A stretch of 64,000 nucleotides of DNA from Eucriotettix oculatus. Lineage: Eukaryota > Arthropoda > Insecta > Orthoptera > Tetrigidae. A program made the position numbers and the translations under genes. The notes under the pieces were generated by a model. It was not told the origin of the DNA, did no database searches, and was given only the letters and a program-made list of their open reading frames with translations. The stretch is from NCBI GenBank assembly GCA_034510155.1, contig CM067379.1, positions 76,098,474 through 76,162,473 on the forward strand. The letters run 5' to 3'. This document shows positions 48,001 to 58,388 of the stretch, piece after piece. Within the stretch, counting starts at the first letter, position 1. Every line of letters starts with the position of its first letter.

Positions 48001-51000
48001 TGTTTCTAGTTGTTGGACATTTATCTTTCTAAATAGTGTATAAAGTATTTAGTGCTAATCATAAAGACGGCCTGCTTTGTAAATTAAAATTGATTCAATT
48101 ATTGTACATTGTAAATTCAAAAATGTAAATTTAATGTATTCCCATTTTTATATAACAATTCTTTATTTTAAACAGTAAAATCCCCATTTATTAAATTTAA
48201 CCTCAATGTGTTTTATATGTATTTTTAACCTTGAACATTTGATATAATATCTTACATAAATTATTTTACTTTCATGAAGACTTAATTTGTTTACAAATCT
48301 AAAATGAAATTTTTGTATTATAATTTGTGTGGTACAATTTCTCTGAGGTGTGTGTGATGTGTCATAAAAATGCGATTTCATAGTGACCGTTGTGATTCAA
48401 CAGATCCTGCTACTACACACGAATGCAGTTTTACCTGTAGACTCCATCCTAGAAGCTGTGTTCACTGTGTCACCGAACAAGCAGTACCTAGGCATAGTGA
48501 GGCCCACGACACCAGCACAGCACGGACCTGAAAAGGCAAGAAAATAACACTAGTTTAAGTTCTAATCCTTAATGATGAATATCCAATTTGGTATAACATT
48601 AAACCAATATATGGAGTAAAAATAAACACAGTAAGAGCAGAGAAAAACCATAAAAAGGTGAAAATAACAAGAAGCAGAGATTGATTAATAAATAACAAAT
48701 AATCTGTTCACTAAAGAAGATAGGTGCATTTTTATTTTGGAGAGTTAAGAACTAGTCCTTTCAACTATCATTATGTCCATATTTTCCTAAGAAAAGCTAA
48801 TAAATGTTTTTTTGACTTTCGGAATCCATTTTTATTCGCTATGAAATTCGTTAGGAAATTAAAATGTCCAATTAAATGACAAAAAATTATAGAATTTTTT
48901 ATCGTTTCTTTCCTTTCCTCTCCTTTTCTCCTTGGCTCTACAGCCCATTGAGGACCTGGGCCTACTGAGTCGACTGCGGACTGTCATCTTGCATGACACA
49001 TTACTAATTTGGAGTGACACGTGGTCAACGTATCGATCCTCCAACTGTCTTAATTCCGGTCTTCGCGACCATGATGACACAAACATCCAAGCCCATGCCA
49101 TGATTCGAACTCGGGGCCTCTTGGTTGTGAGGCAGCAATGCCAGCCACTACACCACAGGAGGTCGGCTTTATCGTTTCTAGTATATTTCACAAATTATCT
49201 ATACTATAGTAACAACATTTTAGGCCAACGATCGGCATGTGCACAATTTTCTTACTGTAGATAATATTGGGGGTTATGACAAGCCAATATTATTGACGTA
49301 TGGATGGAGAAAATATTATTTCCAGGCTAGGAAAAGACCAGAGATTTAATTTTGCAAGTTGGAAAGGAAAGTATTTTGTAAAGGGGTGTGGAAAGGTTTA
49401 ATAAATGAAAATGTATGTGTTTTCCACTAAATGGTTAACGGAAAGTGTAATTTTTGAATATTTAAAACAGCATACATAGATTTATAAATCTAAATCTGTC
49501 TCATTTATTTTGCTGAATTCAGATAAACTTAACTATTGATAAAATAACAGATGTTTTTCGTGGCCGACGTAACTTCAGTATTTGACATCGGTTTTTGGGC
49601 TGTTAGGCCACGTAAATTCTCGGCGTGTCTGCCGAGACATGGCCTAACAGCCCAAAAACCGATGTCAAATACTGAAGTTAACTATTGATGTTAATCAATG
49701 TTAGTTTTATTAAATAAATTATATTTTATAGCGGATAAGTAGGTTCAAAATTACGGTCATTGTTAATAACATATTTACCACTAATTGAAAAGTAATAAGT
49801 ACAGTCTCCAGTTCATTATTTTATTTATCAGTTTAAAAGCTTTCAACTTATTCAGCCATTTTAAATCCATAGGTAGAAAATGACTGAACAAGTTGAAAGC
49901 TTTTAAATTGATAAAAATATTTGAACCAGAGACTTTATTGGTGGTTTCTGAATTCCAAATTAAAAACTGTCCTACGTAGATTATAAATTAGTTTGAGACA
50001 GTTAATTCGATATATATATAAAATTATTTTCAATTAATTTGAGGAGTTAGTGGAAGTAAAATTTTGAAGATAGTTTGTTGACTTTAACGTTGAGCAGTTA
50101 CGGTTAAGAAATGTAAGTAATTGTTAGGTCATGAGTCTGTGGATTCGAAGAATGAACTGAATGGCTTCAAGATTCACACTAGGTTGAGTGATATGCGGTG
50201 AACATGATCTTAATAATAATATGAAATTTAAGCTAAAGAATTCCCATGCATAGAATTTATTTTGAATTAATATTATTAATTTTTTAAATATTTAACTGAT
50301 GATCAGCAATAAATCAAAAATAATGTAGCTAATTTAATGCATTGATTAATTGTATTTGAATATAAGTTGTAAACTGAATCTTGCAATTATTCTATTATTA
50401 TTATATTAAAATCAAAATGACAAATATCGTAAATTTTTATTAGGGACCAAAAAAATTTTTTTGTTATGAAAGAGAATAAATTTTGACAATAAATGCTTAT
50501 GAAATGAAGCATAAGAAAATTATAGATGGGAAGTATTGATGACAAAAGCCAGTTAAATAAATATCTTGAAAATTCTAGCAATATTTTCATACAAACATAA
50601 AATAGAACGAAGAAATAATAATCGGATCTTCAAAACTGTCAGATAAAAACGAAGGAGGAAAATACTGAATTTAACCAATGTTATGCTTTTTTCTTATTTA
50701 ATTGATGATCAGCAATAAACAAAAAATAATGTAGCGAATTTAATAATTACTTGCAAGGACTCGTTATTTTTATAACCTTAAGTGCTGAGAATATTATAGA
50801 CAGGACGTCGAAATCTACACTTTAAAATTTTTGGTATCGAAATTGTTATATATTAATCTTACTTTTCTGATCAGTATTTCTGGAATGTCGGATAATTTTT
50901 AATTTTAATAATATTTTATTGTTGGAAAATACCGGTATGCAAGCCAATGCGAAGACGCAGGGGAGTTCCAGGCAAATGTCGAATTCTGAAGCGTCCGCTC

Positions 51001-54000
51001 TGGTGAAGCAGATCAAGCGCCATGGTGGCCACTTGGTCAGCATGGTCTTGGATCCTAACAGGCAGACCTCCAACCACCATGTACGCGTCGCCAATTGTTT
51101 CCACCTGATTACAAAACAAATATAGAAACATTAGTACTCGTCGAAAGGTGGTCAAATTTCAATTGGATATGAACCGCAAGTGAAATTTTAACTGAATTAA
51201 ACCCACTCAACAGAATATCTCAATTCCATTATGATATTCAAAAATATCAAAGTAATTAACATTTTACGGACATAAAAACTCTTACTTCGGACTGTATTCT
51301 CAAGATCTCCCAAAAAGGAGATCAATACATAATCGATTTTGCTTGTATACCGCATATGACTGTCGAATCAGACAACTGACCTTTTTAAAAACACACGTAC
51401 TATAAATAGAAAATATTTATTGGGTACTCAAAAGGTTGGTATGAATATAATGACTGATGTGACACAGAAACATATTTTAAAGTTTAACAAACTTGCCTTT
51501 CCCATGGACCACCAAGTTGAGATAATATTCCCGATATTGCACCAATTTATGTTTCAAAGGAACACTACAGTTCCACAGAATTATTTCGGTTCAGTTCTAA
51601 TTATTTCGCTGTAGGATTTCCAGTAAAATATTACCACAAAAGTATTTGAATCAGTTTTAGAAACTGATGCATTGCATTACGGTTACCTTGTATACATTAT
51701 AGGCGTTTATAGTGGCGTCGAAGCAAGTGTACAGGTCGTTCAAGAGGTCCACCACCTGGAATGGCGTCGAGTACGCCGAGATGGTTGTGAAGCCAACGAT
51801 GTCAGAGAAGTAAATCGTAACTTCCCGAAAGTCTTCTGGGTCTACCGGCATACCAAGTTTCAATTTGTCGGCCACAGAACTGGAAAAAGAAATCGCATGA
51901 GAAATTCAGTCACCATTTAAAAGATTGACCGGATGAGGTGTTCCGAGTGTTTAATGATTGATTTACAGAAGCATGGCGAATCAGAATCGACTTTCCAAAA
52001 CATTTAGGCCTGCCTCCATTCAAAAATCCCGCAGTTGGCTAAAACCTTATCTTTCGAACAACGGCTATAACAAAATTTCATCATTTGAAATTATTAGCTG
52101 TAAGTTTATGACAAACTCTGGTGTTAAAACATACAATATACAATCGCATTCGGTTGAGGACTTAATAATGACATAGCTTAAGCAGTATGTTCATTGAAAT
52201 GATAATAAGAGACAATCAGTGCATAACAAGTTGGTGACGATCAAAACATTAGAAATGTTTCCAGAAGCGAAGGTTGATCTGGGTTGTTTTTGCTGTTCTA
52301 ATAAACTAACATGTGATTCCATATAAACTAGTTCCGAGGATTCCTCAGGTGAATTCAAAACGTCTCGTCCGTATGTAATAATTCAAAGCCAACATTCATC
52401 AGTCCTAATTGAATAGTTGTATGATTTTCATTCCAAATTCTGTGGTTGAACTGAAAAATATTTCCTGATTTATTTAATTGATATTCATATCAAGAGTTAC
52501 TAAACGAATGATAATTTATATTGTAATATGTTAAAAATACCAGAAGTGCAGACTTAAGTGCGCAACGCATTTTTGATAGCGTGTGGCCTCGGCTTCTCGT
52601 CGGACAATGGGGACGACCGCCTCTTCTTTGACTGAATAAAAAAAACCTTTTCACGAAAAAAGATTACCTGTTGCTAATTTTTAAGGGTTTTGCCTTCGAA
52701 ATTCGGAAACTACGCAAATAATCTTGAATTGCAACTGGCAACCGAGTAATGCGAGACTTATGGAATGTTTACGACTTGCAGTTGAAATTTTCTATTGGAT
52801 GAAAATTGTTGAAGTGCAAGCCAATATATGCTAATGGGGGTTGCAGCAGATTGGTTGTCTGAATTAAATAAGAGGGCTAAAGGATTCCTGATGAATATAC
52901 GTGGGAACTGATTTTGATATAGTGAGGCAGAAGATGGGGAGAGGCCAGAAAGAGTTGATGAATAAACTAAAAAGATAGCCGCCAGAATGTCGGAAAGTTT
53001 GATGAAAACTAAATTGCTAGTCGTCGAAAGATCATGTTGAGAGTGTTGACCAAATCACTAAACTGCTAACCTCCAATGAGAGAATTTGAAAGCAGACAAC
53101 GAAATCAGCCCAAAGCAGACAACGAGATGAGCTCGATGCAGAAATGTTCCTCCAATAATCACAAAGCAGAGCAGACCAGAATGCAGCTACAGAACATCGC
53201 CGGTATCGTTAGATTTTATTAAACAGAGTTCACATATGTAAAAAAATAACGAAAATTGTGCATAGTAAAGATGAGTTTACAGAAAATTCGCACGTAAGAA
53301 TAACTGGAATAACTTACAATTTAAATGATATAGTTTCAAAATTAGTTGTACTTATCGTAATTAAATGCTTCATTTAAGTTTGATGAGAACCTTACAACAT
53401 TTCAATGGCTGAAATAAGAGAGAGAAAAAGTCAATATTTTCAGTTAGAAGGATTTATATTGTTGTACTAAATTTGCAACCCTGTTAATATTTATAAAAGA
53501 AGATAAATATTTGTATAAAAACAAAACAGAATCATAGATATAATTTAAAGGATGGATGTAATTAACAGCACTTATGTTGAATTAACATTTATATTAAATC
53601 TATTGAGGTGTATTCCATTCATTAATCTTGAGTAATAATTACACGCTTTACCCAGAAATTAAAAATTTTTCCTATCAAAATTATAGATACTTAGATGAGA
53701 CAGTTTGGTAAAGACAGCAAAAATGTTTCATAATCTTATAATACATTTTTAAGAAAAATAATATCAAAAAAATTATTTTAAACGTTCTGTAATAGTTGTA
53801 AAGTCGCAAAATCGGCGCTTTGTTAAACTCACTCAAACGAAACTGAATTTGTATTAAAAATACTAGATAAGATTTATTGCATGCAAAAATGAGCGAGGTC
53901 TATTCTGAAATATAGGAACTATTTTATTGTGGCGCGTAATAGGATTGCATGTTAAAAGAACAGTTTACAACAACAGGATGAATATTTGCAAGAACTTGAA

Positions 54001-57000
54001 TCGGACATTTTTCCCCGTTTCTGTTACAAATTGATTAATATCCCGAAAATTAAGTTACCATCAAGTTTGCCTCAGGAATGAATAAAATGCCTCGTGCCAT
54101 GTTTATAAGAATTTTCATGGTGTCGGACGACGATCAAAACAAGCTCTATTCTTGTGGTAGTCCTGCGGCAAAGCGGGGATGTCAATTAGTTAAAACAATT
54201 ATATTAGTCTGAACACAAAGCCACGCATAATGCGTTTCGCTCGGCAGTGGAAATCGCTCTTATCCACTTAAACCCCGCTAATTTTTAATTAACCAGAGCT
54301 AGGCATTGTGGCCGAGGCAAATTATTTCATTCCCGCACTGTAAATGTCGTGTGTGTTAGAATTCTCCAGCGGTCATCACCTTTCGACGTATATCGTTATT
54401 AAAATAAATCGCAGATGTAGCACTCGCCGCAAATATAACGAGTCTGTGCGACGCTGAAATGCGGTTACACCGCGGGTCAGATTACACTGTGCTCTTTTCC
54501 CACATTGTTACAACGTAAATTTGTCTGCCAAATACATTATTATTATTATTACATACTTCCTGGAAACCAATTGAAATCGGCCTAAGACGTGTTCTCTTAA
54601 AATGGTTCATTAATTAAGAAACATATTCATAACTAAATAATTGTGTAAATAGCCCAGTTAATCAGAAATAAAGTTAACTTTGCCAAAAATTAGTTCATCG
54701 TGAAGTTGTGTTTCTTTCGTTGTTTCAAAAAATAATGGTCTCGATGACAGTTAAATCACATGTTCACTATCAAATAAATAAGTTATAAAAGGGAACAGTC
54801 AAATAGTGCTGCATCATCTTGGGCTCTAAGCAATAAACGATTAACAGTGAAACAGTAAACAAGCTGGCTGATAAATAATAAATTTGTTTTTGAGGAACAA
54901 TTATTACAAGGAAGTACAGTTTGTGAGATTTGGCTAGTCGTGTGTTAACACGATGTGCAGCGGACAACTCCGTCCATATTGTAGAGGGGGAAAACAGGAG
55001 CTCTTTATTACTCCGGTCTTATTGTTAGCACAACTTGGTAGTGTAAAAGCAATTTTGAAAACATTGGAGCTAGGAAATATATGGCTGTCAGTTCAGGGTA
55101 TGTCGTACTTCAAGAAACTCCTCCGTAAAACGTAATGGATAATAAGTATAGGGTATGTTAAAAAGACGTTGCCTTAGTCTCCATATCCTGTCTGCGAATA
55201 CAATTAGTTTTTAAGGATGATAGTAAGCCGTTTGAAGGGAAAGTTCCTCCTCGAAAATACTCTCTTTTCTCTATTGCGCATCTAAACACACCATGTAGAA
55301 TCTCATGAACTGTACTTGTATTGTTTCAGATGGGCTGTTTAGTGCTCAAAATTGTTGACATTCTTTTTAAATTTGTCATCGTTAGTTCATTTATTGAATA
55401 AATTTGCAAATGTTATTCTCTCTTATTATAAACCAGTTTTCATTATATTCTTGCAGCATTTTACCGTATATAATCGTTAAACAACTTTAAATACTAGAAT
55501 TGTTCGAGTATCGGGTGAAGTAAAGCTTTATCGAATTACGACACTGATAGATCTGGCTGAGTGCTGAAAGTAACTGTTTACTTATCATCTAACATGCATT
55601 TTACTGACTCATCTCAAGTTTCGTGTGACATAAGACGACAAAGACAGAACGATATTCAATTAAAATGCAGTAAGTCAACAGATTTTATATTTATGACTGG
55701 GACACTGAATACTCTACGTTTTAGTGCTTTTATGCTAAGAAAACTTTTTTTGTGATGACTTACTAAATCAGTTTCTGTACTAAATTCCCAAATCATGCAT
55801 GTAAGATATCTTATATTACAAAATCCAGATGGATTAATGGGTAGCGTAACTGAATCGCACCACAGAGGTCCGGGGTTCGACGACGTGGATTTTGTGTGTT
55901 TGAGTTTCCATACTGAGAAAACCCCGACAAAGGTAATACGTTGTTCCCCAATTGGCAGAAAGTCGCTAAAGAGCTAGTACTTAATGCGACTGTAAACATA
56001 ATATAAAAAAAATCAGACCTCTGTACCTTGGGAGCATCCTATTGAGCAATTGTTCGGTTTTCTTTTTCTCCATGTCCAGCTGTTCCGTGCGTTCTCGAAT
56101 CAGCTCTTCTAGGTTGTTGCTGTACTTCTCTAGCATTTGAAACATGGTGTCTACAAAGTTTACTTTCCTGTGGAACGACAAAAGTACCAGATAATAAAAT
56201 GTAATTGATATAGACATTTAAAGAAACATATACAACCTCATAAACACCGATATACACGATTTGAAGCACAGTATTATGGGACTATGACATATTCATTTAT
56301 TTACAACCACTCGTTTATATCAGAATCTTTTGACCAGTATTTTCCACATTAATCTTTCGACCATTTTATCATTAATTTGGAATTGCGATAAAAGAAGGTT
56401 TGCTAGTTTCTCTTTCTTCATCTGAGACACGTGAAGCATTATTTATGAGAGGCATAGGAGCAAAGATAGACTGGACGTAGACTGGACCCACGAAGAAGCA
56501 GAAAAAAGCGCCTACTGTTCCCACCGGGAAATATTCATCTCGCTATACCTTCCGAAAATGGTTAGAGATCCACTATCAGATTTTGTAGTTATTCTCTAAT
56601 TTCATTTCTTATGAAATGGTATTGAATTGAATTATTTTAATTTATCTGACACACCCTGAGAAAAAATGATTATTTCCCATTAAAAGCGTCTCTTTCACTT
56701 TGAATTCAATAAATAGTAATTAATGTGTTAAGAAATATTAAAAAGTAATTAAAACTTTTAAAAATAAACTTATAATTTTATATAATTTATCGCATTTACA
56801 AAAACGGAACTATCCCAAGTTTATCCTGACTTTCGCATTGATTTCATTTCAGTGAAATAGATTGGCATGATATGCTATTAAAGTCTAGGAGAAGTGAGTG
56901 TACTGCTGAAGGTGGACCACGGTATGTGATTAGCACTGCAGACAAAGAAGAAAACAATCGACGCAAAATTATTAATCAATTTGGGGACGGGATTCGTCAA

Positions 57001-58388
57001 GTAAAAATGCAAAAAAATGGGAAACATAGAAACAATAAACGAGAATCCGTTGAAAACTGGACGGGGAACATAATACATCTCACAATACTATACAAATAGG
57101 ATTGAGGTGTCAAAGTAAAATTAAATTTTAAAAGGTTTTAACGAGTTTTAAATTTATTTAAATACAAAATCAATCATATTATATAATAAAAGTTTATTAT
57201 TATCATTATTTAAATAAAGTCCTCAATAAAGAGATTTTTTCTTCAACTTTCACCGCTAAAACACTCCTCTGCCTTCACTTCTCGTTAAACTTATATAGCT
57301 CAATTCTTTCGATTGATTCAATTATTTTAATTTACATTTAACGTTAGTTACCGCGTTAAATGTACGTCTGTTAAAAGCATCGCAACTCACAAGTAAGGAA
57401 TTCCTCGAATAAGCTTCCAGCTAAGAATAGTCCACAGGCAGACAGGCGGAAGTAGCCAGAGGGGAAAAACTTCAACAGCCAATAAGGAAATGGGTAATAC
57501 TTTTGGGTTGTGGTGCTAAGACCAATTTCCACCAATTCCATGAACTGTACCAAAAATGAAGACGGGAAGACAGCGAGGACAAAATTGGCAGAGGAAGCAG
57601 ATAGACTTTTTGGTCAGAATTGACAGAGCGAGGACCGTGGGAGACGGAGGGAGGAGCAGATGGGTGTATACGTGACGAATGAACCGGACTTTGCTTATGG
57701 CCCTGTGGCAGAAATCCTGGTCTCATAGGCCATCGGAAGTTTCTTTCCTGGATCTTTTGCGACGCAAAGTTTATTAATTTATACATCATAATTTCCTTTC
57801 GAGTTTCCGCAGCGAATGGCAGTAACATGGGGTAGAATCTCATGTTGGAGCAGTCGGCAATATATATTTTTACTTATCTCATTTCTTTATTAATTCTTTG
57901 AATATATTTGAATTTTTAAATTTTAATGTTGATTTAATTTATTTCTTTTAATTTATGGTAGTACTACCATATAAAATATAAAATAATCCAAGTAAATAGT
58001 TTTCCACTTATTTATGAGATTTTCCCTACTATTATCTTGGGAGCGCCACACATATGTACAATGAAAATCACAAACAACTCTGGCAATTGAACTTACGTTA
58101 CAGACAAGATTCAATAAGTAGTGTACTTGGAATTCGGATCATTACTTGAAGATCATTTAGGTATTTTCTGATTATTTTCCATAATATATCGAAGAGTGAC
58201 TATATACACGGCATACCTGCCGTGGTTGAGTTTCTTGAAGAGGTCGTGCACACTGCCGAAGTCTGGACGCATGTCAGGCTGCTCGGCCCAGCATTGGCGC
58301 ATGATGTTGATGGCCTCAGGTGGCGCCGCGCCCTTGCTCACAGAAGGCCGAATCAGCGGCGGCGGCCGCTTCACCTTCTCCAAGATCT
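39825..58388 (-). CDS. Gyc76C: Receptor-type guanylate cyclase, Gyc76C-like, 3' seven exons (partial)
   Basis: Membrane guanylate cyclase making cGMP from GTP. In Drosophila, Gyc76C acts in axon guidance and epithelial/matrix signalling. Exons in gene order: 58388-58217, 56167-56027, 51879-51687, 51104-50933, 48527-48435, 43619-43442, 40464-39825. All introns are GT-AG and all phases agree, giving 528 residues after the split first codon. 1-56: end of the kinase-homology domain (CWAEQPDMRPDF). About 58-100: coiled-coil linker (EELIRERTEQL). About 105-300: cyclase domain with metal-binding D130 and D174, guanine-recognising E170 and C241, and N248/R252, all present, so the enzyme should be active. 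316-528: Gly/Ser/Ala-rich tail. The ligand-binding, membrane and upstream kinase-homology exons were not found in 58389-64000. Symbol chosen by resemblance to remembered family sequence; the sister Gyc32E type is less likely. Confidence 0.93.
40465..42109 (-). other. Cyclase intron (40465-43441), first part
   Basis: AT-rich for the most part. A TA microsatellite lies at 42041-42081. No gene recognised. Confidence 0.55.
42041..42081. repeat. TA microsatellite
   Basis: About 40 bases of alternating AT just before repeat family C copy 1. Confidence 0.92.
42110..42960 (+). repeat. Dispersed repeat family C, copy 1
   Basis: It aligns in the same orientation with 52640-53235. Shared blocks are the GCAGTTGAAATT...TATTG stretch, ATTGCAGC..ATTGGT, the purine-rich GAGAGGCCGGAAAGAG region, AAATTGCTAGCCACCGAAAGA, and GCAGAGCAGAC followed by CGCGGGTATCTTAGA and AGAGTTCACATTTG. 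The copies differ by substitutions and indels. No protein domain was recognised; it may be the non-coding end of a larger retroelement. Confidence 0.68.
43442..43619 (-). CDS. Gyc76C: Cyclase exon: end of catalytic domain
   Basis: From acceptor TTATTTAG to donor GTAAGT. It encodes SAWRIHLSQATKEKLDAVGG, then YRGETELKGKGKMPTYWLLG, the conserved closing strand of receptor cyclases, then ELPVPPPLG. Confidence 0.95.
43815..44035 (-). mobile_element. tRNA-derived SINE, family 2, copy 1
   Basis: Read on the minus strand: a B-box region GGTTCGAATCCTTGCATGGG, then CTTGGACGTTTGTGTTGTCATGGTCACTGAG, TGTCATGTAAGATGACAGTCCGCA, ending GGGTTGCAGAGCC. It matches the copy at 48930-49172 over its length. Confidence 0.8.
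44160..44642 (+). repeat. Dispersed repeat A, copy 2 (first of a tandem pair)
   Basis: A unit of about 485 bp starting GGTGATCCTTGAAACAGGCA and followed directly by a second copy. It shares GTGTTTCACCTAAAGAGATG and GTTTGCTGTGGGGTCGCA with copy 1 at 436-960. Confidence 0.82.
44648..44962 (+). repeat. Dispersed repeat A, copy 3 (truncated, tandem)
   Basis: It restarts with GGTCACCCTGAAACAGTCAA and follows copy 1 closely (AACTCCCCTTTAATAGCATAGGAAGG) up to GGCCGACTGATCCAATGGGA, then stops abruptly near 44962, about 315 bp into the unit. Confidence 0.82.
44963..48434 (-). other. Cyclase intron 43620-48434, remainder
   Basis: AT-rich intron sequence with scattered short frames (for example 46611-46829 plus and 47669-47935 minus) that show no domain. 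No gene or known repeat recognised. Confidence 0.5.
48435..48527 (-). CDS. Gyc76C: Cyclase exon: GTP-binding core
   Basis: A 93-bp exon from TTTTCAG to GTAAAA. It encodes GPCCAGVVGLTMPRYCLFGD and TVNTASRMEST. It carries the guanine-recognition Cys (RYCLFGD) and the Asn and Arg of NTASRMES that stabilise the transition state. Confidence 0.96.
48930..49172 (-). mobile_element. tRNA-derived SINE, family 2, copy 2
   Basis: On the minus strand it starts CCGACCTCCTGTGGTGTAGT with an A-box-like GTGTAGTGGCTGGC. The B box is GAGTTCGAATC, 43 bases further on. The body is shared with 43815-44035. It ends GGGCTGTAGAGCCAAGGAG and continues into A/G-rich sequence. It lies in the cyclase intron in the same sense as the gene. 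Confidence 0.87.
49570..49680. repeat. Perfect 41-bp foldback with nested hairpin
   Basis: 49570-49610 and 49640-49680 are exact reverse complements over 41 bases. The 29-base spacer itself contains TCTCGGC-GTGTCT-GCCGAGA, giving a second stem. A 12-base direct repeat, TTAACTATTGAT, occurs at 49529-49540 and 49678-49689. It sits in a cyclase intron; no coding potential. Confidence 0.95.
49824..49915. repeat. Second foldback, 40-bp arms
   Basis: 49824-49863 and 49876-49915 are reverse complements with four mismatches, centred on AAGCTTTCAACTT/AAGTTGAAAGCTT, with a 12-base loop. Unrelated in sequence to the foldback 150 bp upstream. Confidence 0.92.
50933..51104 (-). CDS. Gyc76C: Cyclase exon: second metal-binding site
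   Basis: From TGTAATCAG to GTATTT. It starts VETIGDAYMVVGGLP, with the guanine-specificity Glu and the second metal Asp, and ends TPLRLRIGLHTG. Phase 0 in, phase 1 out. Confidence 0.96.
51687..51879 (-). CDS. Gyc76C: Cyclase exon: start of catalytic domain
   Basis: From CTTTTTCCAG to GTAACC. It encodes SVADKLKLGMPVDPEDFREV, then TIYFSDIVGFTTIS with the first metal-binding Asp, then VVDLLNDLYTCFDATINAYN. Confidence 0.96.
52640..53235 (+). repeat. Dispersed repeat family C, copy 2
   Basis: Diverged partner of 42110-42960; it keeps GCAGTTGAAATT, GGAGAGGCCAGAAAGAGTTGATG, AAATTGCTAGTCGTCGAAAGA, GCAGAGCAGACC and the closing ATCGCCGGTATCGTTAGA...AGAGTTCACATATG. Confidence 0.68.
53236..55819. other. 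Intronic, nothing recognised
   Basis: AT-rich intron sequence of the cyclase gene with no identified repeat or frame. Confidence 0.5.
55820..56012 (+). mobile_element. tRNA-derived SINE, family 1, copy 2
   Basis: tRNA-like head (TGGGTAGCGTAACTGAATCG, then GGGGTTCGACGACGTGG), body GGATTTTGTGTGTTTGAGTTTCCATACTGAGAAAACCCC as in the copy at 32185, and an A-rich end, AATATAAAAAAAA, at about 56001-56012. It is opposite in orientation to the cyclase gene and ends about 14 bases from the splice donor at 56026. Confidence 0.8.
56027..56167 (-). CDS. Gyc76C: Cyclase exon: coiled-coil linker
   Basis: From TTCCACAG to GTACAG. It encodes KVNFVDTMFQMLEKYSNNLE, ELIRERTEQLDMEKKKTEQL and LNRMLP: the dimerising helix between the kinase-homology and cyclase domains, rich in charged heptads. 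Confidence 0.96.
56168..58216 (-). other. Cyclase intron 56168-58216
   Basis: A 2-kb AT-rich intron. A 123-codon minus frame at 57472-57843 lies in a less AT-rich patch (57370-57840); it resembles no part of a guanylate cyclase and I recognise no domain. Confidence 0.55.
58217..58388 (-). CDS. Gyc76C: Cyclase exon: end of kinase-homology domain
   Basis: From CAATTGCAG to GTATGC. It encodes ILEKVKRPPPLIRPSV, then NIMRQCWAEQPDMRPDFGSV (the kinase-fold subdomain XI pattern CWxExPxxRP), then HDLFKKLNHG. The first codon is split with an upstream exon not found here. Confidence 0.95.

Larger units (their letters stand above)
51880..56026 (-). other. Cyclase intron 51880-56026
   Basis: A 4.1-kb intron containing repeat family C copy 2 (52640-53235) and, at its gene-wise start, a SINE (55820-56012). 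The remaining sequence is AT-rich with no gene recognised. Confidence 0.6.
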
